A stretch of DNA of 9,146 nucleotides from Cytophagaceae bacterium (GCA_947471105.1 CANIYB010000079.1:1-9146), one strand, 5' to 3'; positions 1-8,053 are shown, counted from the stretch's first letter. Notes: generated from the sequence alone by a model not told the origin. Numbers and translations are program-made.

Positions 1-1
1 C

Positions 2-370
2 GTCGTATTTTGTTTTTTAATGATTTGCTTAATGCACACGGATGCCGATTTAGTCAAACAATTATTTTTTAGAACGTTCACTTCCTTGGTTTCAATAGCC
101 GTGCTTTTTTATGCGATGCAACCTGGAAATTTTGCCAAAATTCTGTCGATCAGTCCCTTGCGTTTAATCGGCCAAATGTCATATGGCATTTATTTATATC
201 ATATGTTGGTCCCCGATCTATTCTTCAAAATCGCCGGGAAATTACATATTCCAATTCCCGAATTGCCTTTTAATATAGTCCCTTTTATCGTATTGTTCAC
301 CTTTTCTTTTCTATCGCTTAATGTGATTGAAAAGCCAATACAAAGTTTTAAAAGGTTTTTTGTTTCCTAA
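2..370 (+). CDS. Acyltransferase-3 family membrane protein, C-terminal part (5' end outside window)
   Basis: The reading frame is open to the left edge, with six more codons before the first ATG at position 20, so this is the C-terminal ~122 residues of a longer gene and the ATG is probably internal. Visible are a hydrophobic segment (TSLVSIAVLFYAM), the motif LIGQMSYGIYLYH in which S-x-G-x-Y-L-Y-H is typical of the last helices of acyltransferase-3 (OafA/YrhL-like) proteins, another hydrophobic segment (IVPFIVLFTFSFLSL), and the terminal E-K-P-I motif common in this family. Such proteins are polytopic inner-membrane enzymes that usually O-acetylate or otherwise acylate surface polysaccharides; the substrate cannot be told from this fragment. 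The catalytic N-terminal histidine region is not in the window. The gene converges on fusA and ends at a shared hairpin terminator. Confidence 0.8.
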   Translation, partial: VVFCFLMICLMHTDADLVKQLFFRTFTSLVSIAVLFYAMQPGNFAKILSISPLRLIGQMSYGIYLYHMLVPDLFFKIAGKLHIPIPELPFNIVPFIVLFTFSFLSLNVIEKPIQSFKRFFVS

Positions 371-392
371 GTTCTTGGCTTAACCCCATAAA

Positions 393-421
393 AAAAGCCC
401 GAACATGACGCTCGGGCTTTT
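393..421. terminator. Bidirectional intrinsic terminator between the acyltransferase gene and fusA
   Basis: A perfect 10-bp stem (AAAAGCCCGA at 393-402 with TCGGGCTTTT at 412-421) encloses a 9-nt loop. Read on the + strand the stem ends in TTTT; read on the - strand it ends in six T (396-391). It sits 22 bp after the acyltransferase stop and 18 bp after the fusA stop, so it can serve both convergent genes; the T tract is stronger in the fusA direction. Confidence 0.88.
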
Positions 422-439
422 AATGATCTAAAAAGAATT

Positions 440-2533
440 TTACAATCCTTTTGCTTTCTTAACTACTTCTTCCGCAAGGTTTTGTGGAACAAATTCGTAG
501 TGAGAGAACGTTAATGATGCTGTTGCACGTCCTGAAGACATCGTACGTAAATCAGTAACGTAACCAAATAATTCAGAAAGAGGCACATCAGCCTTTAAGA
601 TTACAGCTCCTTGACGAGAATCCATACCCTTCATGATCCCACGGCGACGGTTTAAGTCACCTGTGATTGGACCTGTATACTCATCAGGAGTAACAACATC
701 CACAGCCATGATTGGCTCCATCAATTTAGCACCCGCTTGTTTCGCAGATTCTTTGTAACCCATACGGGCTGCTAATTCAAATGATAATGAATCTGAATCG
801 ACATCGTGGAAAGATCCGTGGAATAAACGAACTTTCATGGAATCCATTGGATATCCTGCTAAAGCTCCCGTTTTCATCGCTTCTTCAAATCCTTTTTGAA
901 CCGCTGGAATGAATTCACGAGGAATCACACCACCCACAATATTATTAACAAACTCTAAACCTGGTTTTTCATCTTCTCTTGGCCCGATTTCAAATACGAT
1001 ATCAGCAAACTTACCACGACCACCTGATTGTTTCTTGTAAACCTCACGGTGCTCAGTTGTCTTAGTTAAAGACTCCTTGTAAGCAACTTGAGGAGCACCT
1101 TGGTTTACTTCTACATTAAATTCACGACGCATACGGTCGATGATAATTTCTAAGTGAAGCTCACCCATTCCTTTGATGATGGTTTGACCTGTTTCCTCGT
1201 TAGATTCCACTTGTAAAGTAGGATCTTCTTCGATCAACTTAGTGATCGCTTTCGAGAAGTTGTCAGCATCAGCCGCTTTCTTAGGCTCAATCGCATAACC
1301 AATTACTGGCTCTGGAAAATCCATTGCTTCTAATATAATTGGGTGCTTCTCGTCTGAAAGGGTATCACCTGTTTTAATATCTTTAAATCCTACAACCGCA
1401 CCAATATCTCCAGCACCTAAACGAGGAATCGCATTTTGCTTATTTGCGTGCATTTGGAAAATACGTGAGATACGCTCCTTATTTCCTGAACGGTTGTTCA
1501 ACACATAAGAACCCGAATCTAAACCTCCTGAATATGCACGGATGAAACATAAACGACCTACGTAAGGATCCGTAGCAATTTTAAATGCCAAAGCTGCAAA
1601 TGGCTCTGATTCACTTGGTTTTCTTAAGATTTCAGCACCAGTATCTGGGTGAATTCCCTTTACTCCTTCTTTGTCCATCGGTGAAGGCAAAATAGCCATC
1701 ACATAATCTAACATCGTTTGAACACCTTTGTTTTTGAAAGATGAACCACAAAGCATTGGAACGATTTTCATTGAGATTGTCGCCGCACGTAATGCTGCTA
1801 AAATTTCATCTTCTGTGATTGATGCAGGATCTTCGAAGTATTTCTCCATCAAAGTCTCATCAAACTCTGCTACTGCTTCTAATAATTTCTCACGGTATTC
1901 AGTCGCCTCTTCCAACATATCATCCGGAATAGGAACTTCCACAAATGTCATTCCTTTATCTGCTTCATTCCACTTAATTCCACGGAAGTTTACTAAGTCA
2001 ACTACCCCTTCGAAACCATCTTCGGCTCCGATTGGCAATTGAAGTGGCACCGCATAACTACCTAACATTTCTTTCACTTGCTTACACACGTTTAAGAAAT
2101 CAGCACCCGAACGGTCCATCTTATTAACGAATCCAATACGAGCTACATTGTAGTTATTCGCCAAACGCCAGTTGGTCTCCGACTGAGGCTCAACACCATC
2201 AACCGCCGAAAACAAAAATACTAGACCATCTAATACACGTAAAGAACGATTTACCTCTACGGTAAAATCTACGTGACCCGGAGTGTCAATAATGTTGATG
2301 TGGTAATCTTGATCGCGGTATTTCCAACCTACTGTTGTCGCCGCCGAAGTGATCGTGATTCCACGCTCCTGCTCTTGCTCCATCCAGTCCATGGTAGCCG
2401 CTCCATCATGTACCTCACCTATTTTGTGAGAAACCCCAGCATAATAGAGAATACGTTCTGTTGTGGTGGTTTTACCAGCATCAATGTGCGCAGCAATACC
2501 AATGTTTCTAGTAAATCTTAAATCGCGTGCCAT
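440..2533 (-). CDS. fusA: Elongation factor G
   Basis: EF-G is the cytoplasmic GTPase that moves tRNA and mRNA through the ribosome after peptide transfer and also helps split ribosomes with RRF. The 697-residue length is normal. The G domain is complete: P-loop AHIDAGKTT at 15-23, switch I EQERGITITSAATT at 54-67, DTPGH at 83-87 and NKMD at 137-140. Domain II begins around residue 311 (EPFAALAFKIATDPYVGR), and domain IV carries the conserved FHDVDSD loop near residue 578 that enters the decoding site. The start ATG is supported by the family N-terminus MARDLxxTRNIGIAAHIDAG. There is no Shine-Dalgarno motif, only an A/T-rich leader. The gene is monocistronic here: comF is divergent upstream and the acyltransferase converges downstream, with no rpsL, rpsG, tuf or rpsJ adjacent. 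All key residues are intact, so it looks like a working EF-G. Whether the genome has a second copy in a ribosomal operon cannot be seen. Confidence 0.98.
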   Translation of the reverse strand: MARDLRFTRNIGIAAHIDAGKTTTTERILYYAGVSHKIGEVHDGAATMDWMEQEQERGITITSAATTVGWKYRDQDYHINIIDTPGHVDFTVEVNRSLRVLDGLVFLFSAVDGVEPQSETNWRLANNYNVARIGFVNKMDRSGADFLNVCKQVKEMLGSYAVPLQLPIGAEDGFEGVVDLVNFRGIKWNEADKGMTFVEVPIPDDMLEEATEYREKLLEAVAEFDETLMEKYFEDPASITEDEILAALRAATISMKIVPMLCGSSFKNKGVQTMLDYVMAILPSPMDKEGVKGIHPDTGAEILRKPSESEPFAALAFKIATDPYVGRLCFIRAYSGGLDSGSYVLNNRSGNKERISRIFQMHANKQNAIPRLGAGDIGAVVGFKDIKTGDTLSDEKHPIILEAMDFPEPVIGYAIEPKKAADADNFSKAITKLIEEDPTLQVESNEETGQTIIKGMGELHLEIIIDRMRREFNVEVNQGAPQVAYKESLTKTTEHREVYKKQSGGRGKFADIVFEIGPREDEKPGLEFVNNIVGGVIPREFIPAVQKGFEEAMKTGALAGYPMDSMKVRLFHGSFHDVDSDSLSFELAARMGYKESAKQAGAKLMEPIMAVDVVTPDEYTGPITGDLNRRRGIMKGMDSRQGAVILKADVPLSELFGYVTDLRTMSSGRATASLTFSHYEFVPQNLAEEVVKKAKGL

Positions 2534-2580
2534 TTTTAAATTTAATTATGAAATGTTTTTTTTAACTCTATTTTTAAATG

Positions 2581-2628
2581 ATCAAGTACTTGGACAACAA
2601 AACAATATGTTTTCGTTTTAGTACTGAT
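2581..2628 (-). promoter_or_regulatory. Possible 5'-terminal stem-loop in the fusA mRNA leader
   Basis: On the - strand, 2628-2620 (ATCAGTACT) can pair with 2590-2581 (AGTACTTGAT) as 6 bp, a one-base bulge at 2584 and 3 bp. Inside it, AAAAC (2613-2609) pairs with GTTTT (2603-2599) around a 5-nt loop. The structure would begin within a few bases of the transcript 5' end predicted from the promoter at 2638-2668. On DNA, the right arm is also a perfect 10-bp palindrome (CAAGTACTTG, 2583-2592), so a protein operator is an alternative. The region is A/T-rich and the pairing could be chance. Confidence 0.3.
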
Positions 2629-2637
2629 TTAGGGGTG

Positions 2638-2668
2638 CAAAATTACTGAAACTTATATTAAATACAAA
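2638..2668 (-). promoter_or_regulatory. fusA promoter, Bacteroidota type
   Basis: On the - strand there is a TTTG (-33 element, 2668-2665), a 19-bp spacer and TAATTTTG (-7 element, 2645-2638), an exact match to the Bacteroidota consensus TTTG-N19-TAnnTTTG. Transcription should start near 2632, giving fusA a leader of about 100 nt. The -33 element lies 12 bp before the comF start codon, so RNA polymerase bound here would cover the 5' leader region of comF. Confidence 0.72.
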
Positions 2669-2679
2669 AGTTTTTCTAG

Positions 2680-3360
2680 ATGTTTAAGAGCTTTTTACAA
2701 TTAGTTTATCCTAGGCTCTGTGGAGCTTGCCAATTTCCACTTTTAGTGTCGGAAGATTTTATCTGTACGGGCTGTCGATTCGACCTGCCAAAGCCGGGTT
2801 TATTCCTGCCCACGCCTAATTGGATTACCGCAAAATTTGACGGATTATTCGAATTTAAAGATGCCAACGCCTTTTTTTTATTTTCTGAGGGAAGCCGAGT
2901 TCAGCACCTTATGCATGAGGTTAAATACAAGGGGCATGCTGATTTAGGTGAGTTTTTGGGTTTTTGGTGTGGCAAAGAATTACAAAAAGCCGATTCATTT
3001 ATTTTTTATGACGCGATGATCCCCATTCCTCTTTTTGCAAAAAAACTGAAAGAAAGAGGATATAATCAAGCCGCTTGCTTAACCAAAGGAATCCAAAAGG
3101 CCACTGGATTGCCTAGCCTTGAACAAGTATTAATTCGTAAAATTCAGCGTAAATCTTTGGTAGGCCAAAATAGAGTTCAGCGGTATGAATCTCTTTCAGA
3201 TGCTTTTGGGATAGAAAATGAGGAGTTAATTAGGGGCCAACATATTTTATTAGTGGATGATACCTTAACGACAGGAGCGACTTTTTTAGCGGCCGCCGAA
3301 AAACTAAAAGCCGCCGGCGCAAGAGAAATTTCTTTTCTTGCACTGGCGGCTTTAAAGTAA
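2680..3360 (+). CDS. comF: ComF family protein (phosphoribosyltransferase-like, probable DNA uptake/competence)
   Basis: The 226-residue protein has both ComF hallmarks. An N-terminal zinc-binding cluster has the form C14-x2-C17 and C29-x2-C32. The C-terminal type I phosphoribosyltransferase fold contains IPIPLFAKKLKERGYNQA (114-131) and the PRPP-loop motif VDDTLTTGAT (192-201). Family members act in the cytoplasm and, in naturally competent bacteria, are needed to internalise or process incoming single-stranded DNA; many non-competent bacteria also carry homologues (GntX-like), so competence here is an inference. The ATG at 2680 fits the family start (FLxLVYPRxCxxC). I see no Shine-Dalgarno motif and no convincing consensus promoter on this strand. 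The gene is divergent from fusA and converges on gldJ with 6 bp between stop codons; its last ~15 codons also form a strong hairpin. Confidence 0.93.
   Translation: MFKSFLQLVYPRLCGACQFPLLVSEDFICTGCRFDLPKPGLFLPTPNWITAKFDGLFEFKDANAFFLFSEGSRVQHLMHEVKYKGHADLGEFLGFWCGKELQKADSFIFYDAMIPIPLFAKKLKERGYNQAACLTKGIQKATGLPSLEQVLIRKIQRKSLVGQNRVQRYESLSDAFGIENEELIRGQHILLVDDTLTTGATFLAAAEKLKAAGAREISFLALAALK
3307..3353. terminator. Hairpin terminator for gldJ embedded in the 3' coding end of comF
   Basis: AAAGCCGCC (3307-3315) pairs perfectly with GGCGGCTTT (3345-3353). After a 3x3 internal loop, a second stem (3319-3327 with 3333-3341, one G-T pair) closes a 5-nt loop. Read on the - strand, just beyond the gldJ stop, the stem is followed by TTTTAGTTTTT, a good intrinsic terminator tail. 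On the + strand only TTTAAAG follows, so termination of comF here should be weaker. The hairpin lies wholly within comF codons because the convergent genes leave only 6 bp between them. Confidence 0.7.
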
Positions 3361-3366
3361 AAGCGA

Positions 3367-4635
3367 TTATTTATTTAACCCTGCTGAAATCATAGCACAA
3401 CGGAAACCGATCGTAGCCGTAGCAGAATCTTGATCCAAGAATCTACGAGAACCTGGTGCTAACCAATATGAAATGTCAGCCCAAGAACCTCCTTTGTAAA
3501 CTCTAGATTTATTGTCAATTAATGAATTATTATTCTTGCTGTCGTAGCGAGAAGCTTTGTCTAATTTATCATTTCTACGCACAGGATTTAAGTCATTGAA
3601 ATCTTGAAACGATAAGGGACGATACAAATCCATCACCCACTCATTCACATTTCCTGCCATTTGATATAAACCAAAATCATTCGGAGCATATTTGTAAATT
3701 TCTGCCGTGATGATCGCACCGTCATTTGATTTCCCTGCAATACCGGCGTAATCACCGCGTCCACGTTTGAAATTGGCCAACATAGTTCCTCTGCCTTTTC
3801 CGCTAGACTCTCTAAGTGATGGACCATCCCAAGGATAAATTCGTTGGTTTGCCTGGTTTTCATCTTGCTGCTGGGTTCCAATCATCGCCTTGGCTGCATA
3901 TTCCCATTCCGCTTCAGTAGGCAATCGATATGATGGTAAAATACGTCCTGATTCAATGCTTACCCTAGCTGGCGCATTAGCCCTAGTCGCAGCAGAAGCT
4001 GTTGCCGCACCCGTCTTAGTCGCTTTAGGCGCCTTTGTTTTAGCATTTCCTCCGGCTAAATTTTGATTCACCACGGCCGTTCTCCACAAAGAATAATCGG
4101 TTGCCTGAGTCCAAGAAATTCCAACCACTGGATACATTCTAAATCCTGGGAATCTCAAATATTGTTCTACATACGGATCATTAAAGGCTAAATCATTGCG
4201 CCAAACAGTTGTGTCAGGCAACGCCGCCTCATAAAAATCTAAGGTTGAATCTTTTTGAACTGAGTATAAATATTCTAAATAATGTACGTTGGCAATTTCC
4301 GTTTCATCCATATAAAATGATTGTACAGAGACTGTACGCTCAATATTATCATGTGTTCCCATCACATCTTCTTCGATAGACCCCATGGTGAAACGACCCC
4401 CTTCAATAAAGACTAAATTAGGCCCAATGAGCTGTCCTGTGAATTTTTTGTCAACCTGAAATCCTGCCTTTTGATTATATGCAAGACCGGTTACAGAGGA
4501 TGAACTTCCAATATTAACGCTATTAGGTTTGCCGCCTAAACTTCCGCCTAATTTACTTCCGATGCCGCTTGGGCATGATGTCATTAACACCGCGATGCCG
4601 CAAAGGCCTAAAACAAATTTTAATTTAGCAATCAT
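3367..4635 (-). CDS. gldJ: Gliding motility / type IX secretion lipoprotein GldJ (SUMF1-fold)
   Basis: GldJ is an outer-membrane-anchored lipoprotein needed in gliding Bacteroidota for movement of surface adhesins and for stability of the type IX secretion ring protein GldK. The 422-residue protein starts with a lipoprotein signal peptide (LMTSC, Cys21 as lipidated residue), then a Gly/Ser-rich linker and a formylglycine-generating-enzyme (SUMF1) fold from about 71 to 416: GGRFTMGS at 79-86, SFYMDETEIAN at 106-116, RLPTEAEWEYAA at 237-248, GNVNEWVMD at 328-336, GGSW at 382-385, GFRCA at 410-414. The block ALPDTTVWRN...YLRFPGFRMYPVVG (138-172) is what I recall as GldJ-specific, favouring GldJ over its paralogue GldK. 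There are only three cysteines (12, 21, 413), so the catalytic pair of true enzymes is missing and a structural role is expected. Residues 195-224 form an Ala/Thr/Lys-rich insertion. It lies 64 bp downstream of mfd and has its own promoter. Confidence 0.85.
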   Translation of the reverse strand: MIAKLKFVLGLCGIAVLMTSCPSGIGSKLGGSLGGKPNSVNIGSSSSVTGLAYNQKAGFQVDKKFTGQLIGPNLVFIEGGRFTMGSIEEDVMGTHDNIERTVSVQSFYMDETEIANVHYLEYLYSVQKDSTLDFYEAALPDTTVWRNDLAFNDPYVEQYLRFPGFRMYPVVGISWTQATDYSLWRTAVVNQNLAGGNAKTKAPKATKTGAATASAATRANAPARVSIESGRILPSYRLPTEAEWEYAAKAMIGTQQQDENQANQRIYPWDGPSLRESSGKGRGTMLANFKRGRGDYAGIAGKSNDGAIITAEIYKYAPNDFGLYQMAGNVNEWVMDLYRPLSFQDFNDLNPVRRNDKLDKASRYDSKNNNSLIDNKSRVYKGGSWADISYWLAPGSRRFLDQDSATATIGFRCAMISAGLNK

Positions 4636-4666
4636 CTATATGTTCTTTTCTACAGAATTTGAAAAA

Positions 4667-4698
4667 CAAAGGTATGAAATTCAAGCAATTTGCTCAAA
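4667..4698 (-). promoter_or_regulatory. gldJ promoter, overlapping the end of mfd
   Basis: On the - strand TTTG (4698-4695) is followed after 20 bp by TACCTTTG (4674-4667), an exact TAnnTTTG -7 element. The -33 element starts two bases after the mfd stop codon (4702-4700). The predicted start of transcription near 4660 gives a leader of about 25 nt before the gldJ ATG, again without a Shine-Dalgarno motif. Confidence 0.72.
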
Positions 4699-4699
4699 A

Positions 4700-7600
4700 T
4701 TAACCTAAAATATCTATCAAAATACTATTTAAATCTTTTATTGTACTTACTTTTTCTACTTGGAGGATCAATTTCCCCGCTTTTTCACGCAGTTGGCAAC
4801 CACCTTTTTTGGTATTTACAAACTGAATAACCTGTCCTATAATTGTTGTACCTGCATTTGGCTGCGCCTCCATAGAAACGAAATACAATTTCAAAATATT
4901 GCCCTTCAGCGTAATTTTTTCGATTCCTAGTACCTGCGCTTTCCAACGGCAAGCCACTAATTCGTACATATCTCGTACTTCTGTCGGCCATTCTCCAAAA
5001 CGATCTTTCACTTCAGCCATAAATTCATCCAACTCTTTTTCGTTCTCGATCTCGTCTAGTCGCGTATATAAAGCTAGTCGTTCCGAAATGCTGCTCACAT
5101 AGTCTTCTGGAATTAGCACTCTTAAATCGGTTTCGATTTGGCAATCTACTTTTAGTGCCTCAGCCACCACCCCTAAATCCGTCTCAAACAAAGATTTAAA
5201 TTCATTTTCTTTTAATTCTTGGACTGCTTCATCTAAAATCTTATGGTACATGTCATATCCCAAATCATTAATGAATCCGCTTTGTTCTCCTCCCAACAAA
5301 TTTCCAGCTCCTCTAATATCTAGATCGCGCATAGCGACCTTAATCCCATCTCCTAAATCTGCAAATTCCTCTAGGGCACTTAATCTTTTTCTGGCATCGC
5401 TCGTTAATGAGGCTAGGGATGGGGTGGCTAAATAGCAATAAGCTTTTTTATTCGACCTGCCTACGCGGCCACGCATTTGATGTAAATCGGAAAGGCCAAA
5501 ATGGTTTGCGTTCAAGATATAAATGGTGTTAGCATTCGGGATATCTAAACCGGATTCGATGATATTAGTGGCGACAAGGACATCATAATGCCCCTCAATA
5601 AACCCGAGCATAATTTTTTCTAATTTATCGCCTTCCATTTGACCATGGGCTACGCCTATTTTAGCATCGGGAACTAAACGTAAAATCCGGTTGGCCGTAC
5701 TCTCCAAATCACTGATTTTATTATGTACCACAAAAACTTGGCCTCCTCTGGCTAATTCACTTCGCACCCCATCCCTTAAAATTTCATCGGTCATGACCAC
5801 TAATTTTGTTTCAACCGGTTGGCGATTCGGTGGTGGAGTGGCGATGATGGATAAGTCGCGAGCCCCCATCAGTGAAAAATGCAAGGTCCTTGGAATGGGC
5901 GTAGCGGTTAAAGTAAGCACATCCACATCTACGCGCATTTCTTTTAATCGGTCTTTAACTTTGACTCCAAATTTTTGTTCTTCGTCAATAATCATTAAGC
6001 CTAGGTTTTTGAACAGCACGTCTTTATTGACCAATCGGTGGGTTCCAATGAGGATATCCGTTTCTCCGGTGGCTACTCTAGCGAGTGTTTCATTAATCTG
6101 TTTGCTTGATTTAAAGCGATTGATGTACTCCACTTTGCAGGGGAATGCGGCCAATCGTTCATGGAAAGTTCTAAAGTGTTGCATCGCCAGTACTGTGGTC
6201 GGTACTAGGACTGCCACTTGCTTAGAATCAGCAACGGCTTTAAAAGCTGCTCTGATCGCTATTTCAGTTTTGCCAAAACCTACATCCCCACAGACCAAAC
6301 GGTCCATTGGATGTGGCTTTTCCATATCCATTTTTACATCGGCCGTGGCTTTTGCTTGGTCTGGCGTGTCCTCATATATAAAGGAAGATTCTAATTCAGC
6401 CTGTAAATAGGTATCGGCTGAAAAGGCAAATCCCCTAGCAGTTTTTCTTTTGGCATAAAGTGCAATTAACTCTTTGGCGATATCTTTTACCTGCCTTTTT
6501 ACTTTTGATTTTTTATTGTCCCATTCGGGGGAACCCAATTTGGACATGCTTGGGGGCGCCCCATCTTTCCCTGAATATTTTGAAATCTTATGTAAGGAAT
6601 GAATCGATACCGACAAGACGTCGTCATCTCGATAGATTAACCGGATCACTTCTTGTTCGCCGTTCGAGGTGTCGATGATATTTAAACCCGCGAAACGACC
6701 GATGCCATAATCGACGTGGGTCACAAAATCACCTACTTGTAAACTTCGTAATTCCTTTAAGGTTAGGGTTTTATTCTTTGAGAATTTATTTTTTTCCTTG
6801 AATCGGTTAAATCGGTCAAAAAGTTGGTGATCCGGATAAAAAGCAATTTTTGTTTGCTCGTCAACAAACCCTTCCCTTAATGTAATTTGGATTGTTTTGA
6901 ACTGTATGGTAGAATTTATTTCATTGAAAATGACTTCTAATCGTTCTAATTGGCGCGCCGATTCCGAACAAATAATATTTTGAAACCCCAAACTTTGGTT
7001 TTCTAAAAACGCGGCGGCCAATCGCTCAAAATCTTTTTGGTAGGCTCCTGGGTTTTTTGATGGATAGGGGATAAGTGTGGCATTCTTGAAAAATGAGCGT
7101 TTGCCAAACTCCACGAGCGTAAATCCACTCAGGGATTTTTTAATTTCTTTTTTCGTTTCCCAGCGTTCACTAGGATCCGATATGATTTGGATATTGCCAC
7201 CCCCTGAGGATTTTATTCGTTCAAAATCAATCGTGGCTTTATCAAAATTAGTTTCAATAATTTCAAATAATGCCCCAGGATCCTTTATCCAAATAGTTGT
7301 TTTTGAAGGCAGAAATGAGAAAAAAGTTTCTCTGGTTTCTTGCACTAATTTTGTTTGCACGTCAGGAATCAGGTGCATGGCTGAAACCGATTGAATGGAC
7401 AATTGGGTTTCGGGATGAAAGGTTCGAATACTTTCTACTTCATCACCAAAAAAATCAAGCCGATAAGGAAATTCAGCGGCGTAGGAAAACACATCTAAAA
7501 TTCCTCCACGCACAGAATATTGACCAGCTTCATAAACAAAATCGGTCCGCTCAAAATCATATTCATTTAATGTCTCTGCCACAAAAGTGGGATCAATTTT

Positions 7601-8053
7601 ATCCCCCACTCGGATGGAAAGTGTATTTTTTACAAGGGATTTTCGATTAATTACCTTATCCGTTAAGGCTTCTGGGTAGGTGACTAAAACCAATAATTGT
7701 TCATGATAATTACTCAAGGTATTAAGTACCTCGGCCCGCATGAGTACGTTCGCGTTGTCTACATCTTCCCACTCATAGGGTTTTTTGTGGGACATCGGAA
7801 ATAGCATGACAGCTGGATCACCTAAAAGGGATTGCAAATCATTTAATACATAGTGCGCTTCTTCTTTTCCTTCACAAACAATCAAAAGTGGATTTTTTTC
7901 TTGGCCTAAGGCGGCGATTAAAACGGTGTCTAATGCGCCACAAAGTCCTTTGATGTAAAATAAACTTCCTTTTTCAGCGACAGAAATTTGCTGTGAAATT
8001 GTTTGAACAATTCCATCTGATTTATATAACTGGAGGAAATCTTTTACAATCAT
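4700..8053 (-). CDS. mfd: Transcription-repair coupling factor Mfd
   Basis: Mfd is an ATP-driven DNA translocase that binds stalled RNA polymerase, pushes it off the template and recruits UvrA/UvrB to start nucleotide excision repair. With the start used here the protein has 1117 residues, normal for the family. In order are a UvrB-like N-terminal region (to about residue 280), the RNA-polymerase-interacting domain beginning FVTHVDYGIGRFAGL (near 440), helicase motif I CGDVGFGKTE (near 587), motif II DEEQ (near 690), motif III TATPIPRTLHFSLMGARDL, LVATNIIESGLDIPN, motif VI HQMRGRVGRS (near 858), and the C-terminal UvrA-binding TRCF domain with DLDIRGAGNLLGGEQSG. An upstream in-frame GTG at 8128 would add 25 residues, but that stretch carries the predicted mfd promoter and reads antisense to the riboswitch, and MIVKDFLQLY is a natural start, so the ATG at 8053 is preferred. 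No frameshift or lost motif is seen. Confidence 0.97.
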   Translation of the reverse strand: MIVKDFLQLYKSDGIVQTISQQISVAEKGSLFYIKGLCGALDTVLIAALGQEKNPLLIVCEGKEEAHYVLNDLQSLLGDPAVMLFPMSHKKPYEWEDVDNANVLMRAEVLNTLSNYHEQLLVLVTYPEALTDKVINRKSLVKNTLSIRVGDKIDPTFVAETLNEYDFERTDFVYEAGQYSVRGGILDVFSYAAEFPYRLDFFGDEVESIRTFHPETQLSIQSVSAMHLIPDVQTKLVQETRETFFSFLPSKTTIWIKDPGALFEIIETNFDKATIDFERIKSSGGGNIQIISDPSERWETKKEIKKSLSGFTLVEFGKRSFFKNATLIPYPSKNPGAYQKDFERLAAAFLENQSLGFQNIICSESARQLERLEVIFNEINSTIQFKTIQITLREGFVDEQTKIAFYPDHQLFDRFNRFKEKNKFSKNKTLTLKELRSLQVGDFVTHVDYGIGRFAGLNIIDTSNGEQEVIRLIYRDDDVLSVSIHSLHKISKYSGKDGAPPSMSKLGSPEWDNKKSKVKRQVKDIAKELIALYAKRKTARGFAFSADTYLQAELESSFIYEDTPDQAKATADVKMDMEKPHPMDRLVCGDVGFGKTEIAIRAAFKAVADSKQVAVLVPTTVLAMQHFRTFHERLAAFPCKVEYINRFKSSKQINETLARVATGETDILIGTHRLVNKDVLFKNLGLMIIDEEQKFGVKVKDRLKEMRVDVDVLTLTATPIPRTLHFSLMGARDLSIIATPPPNRQPVETKLVVMTDEILRDGVRSELARGGQVFVVHNKISDLESTANRILRLVPDAKIGVAHGQMEGDKLEKIMLGFIEGHYDVLVATNIIESGLDIPNANTIYILNANHFGLSDLHQMRGRVGRSNKKAYCYLATPSLASLTSDARKRLSALEEFADLGDGIKVAMRDLDIRGAGNLLGGEQSGFINDLGYDMYHKILDEAVQELKENEFKSLFETDLGVVAEALKVDCQIETDLRVLIPEDYVSSISERLALYTRLDEIENEKELDEFMAEVKDRFGEWPTEVRDMYELVACRWKAQVLGIEKITLKGNILKLYFVSMEAQPNAGTTIIGQVIQFVNTKKGGCQLREKAGKLILQVEKVSTIKDLNSILIDILG

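Noticed and set aside
1728..2042. Open frames antisense to fusA (also 2273-2521)
   Set aside because: They are shadows of a highly conserved coding sequence with biased codon use; no family is recognisable.
2590..2613. comF promoter from TTG at 2590 and TATGTTTT at 2606
   Set aside because: The spacer is only 13 bp and the -7 element is imperfect; no better match to the consensus was found on the + strand.
3367..4635. Active sulfatase-modifying or EgtB-type enzyme
   Set aside because: The SUMF1 fold alone suggests this, but the catalytic cysteines are absent, a lipobox is present, and the GldJ-specific block around 138-172 fits the gliding lipoprotein.
5691..6410. Long open frame (239 codons) on the + strand, antisense to mfd
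   Set aside because: It lies wholly within conserved mfd helicase coding sequence, its product is Ser/Thr-rich low-information sequence with no recognisable domain, and no promoter or leader fits. The same applies to 7077-7394, 7297-7650 and 6460-6678.
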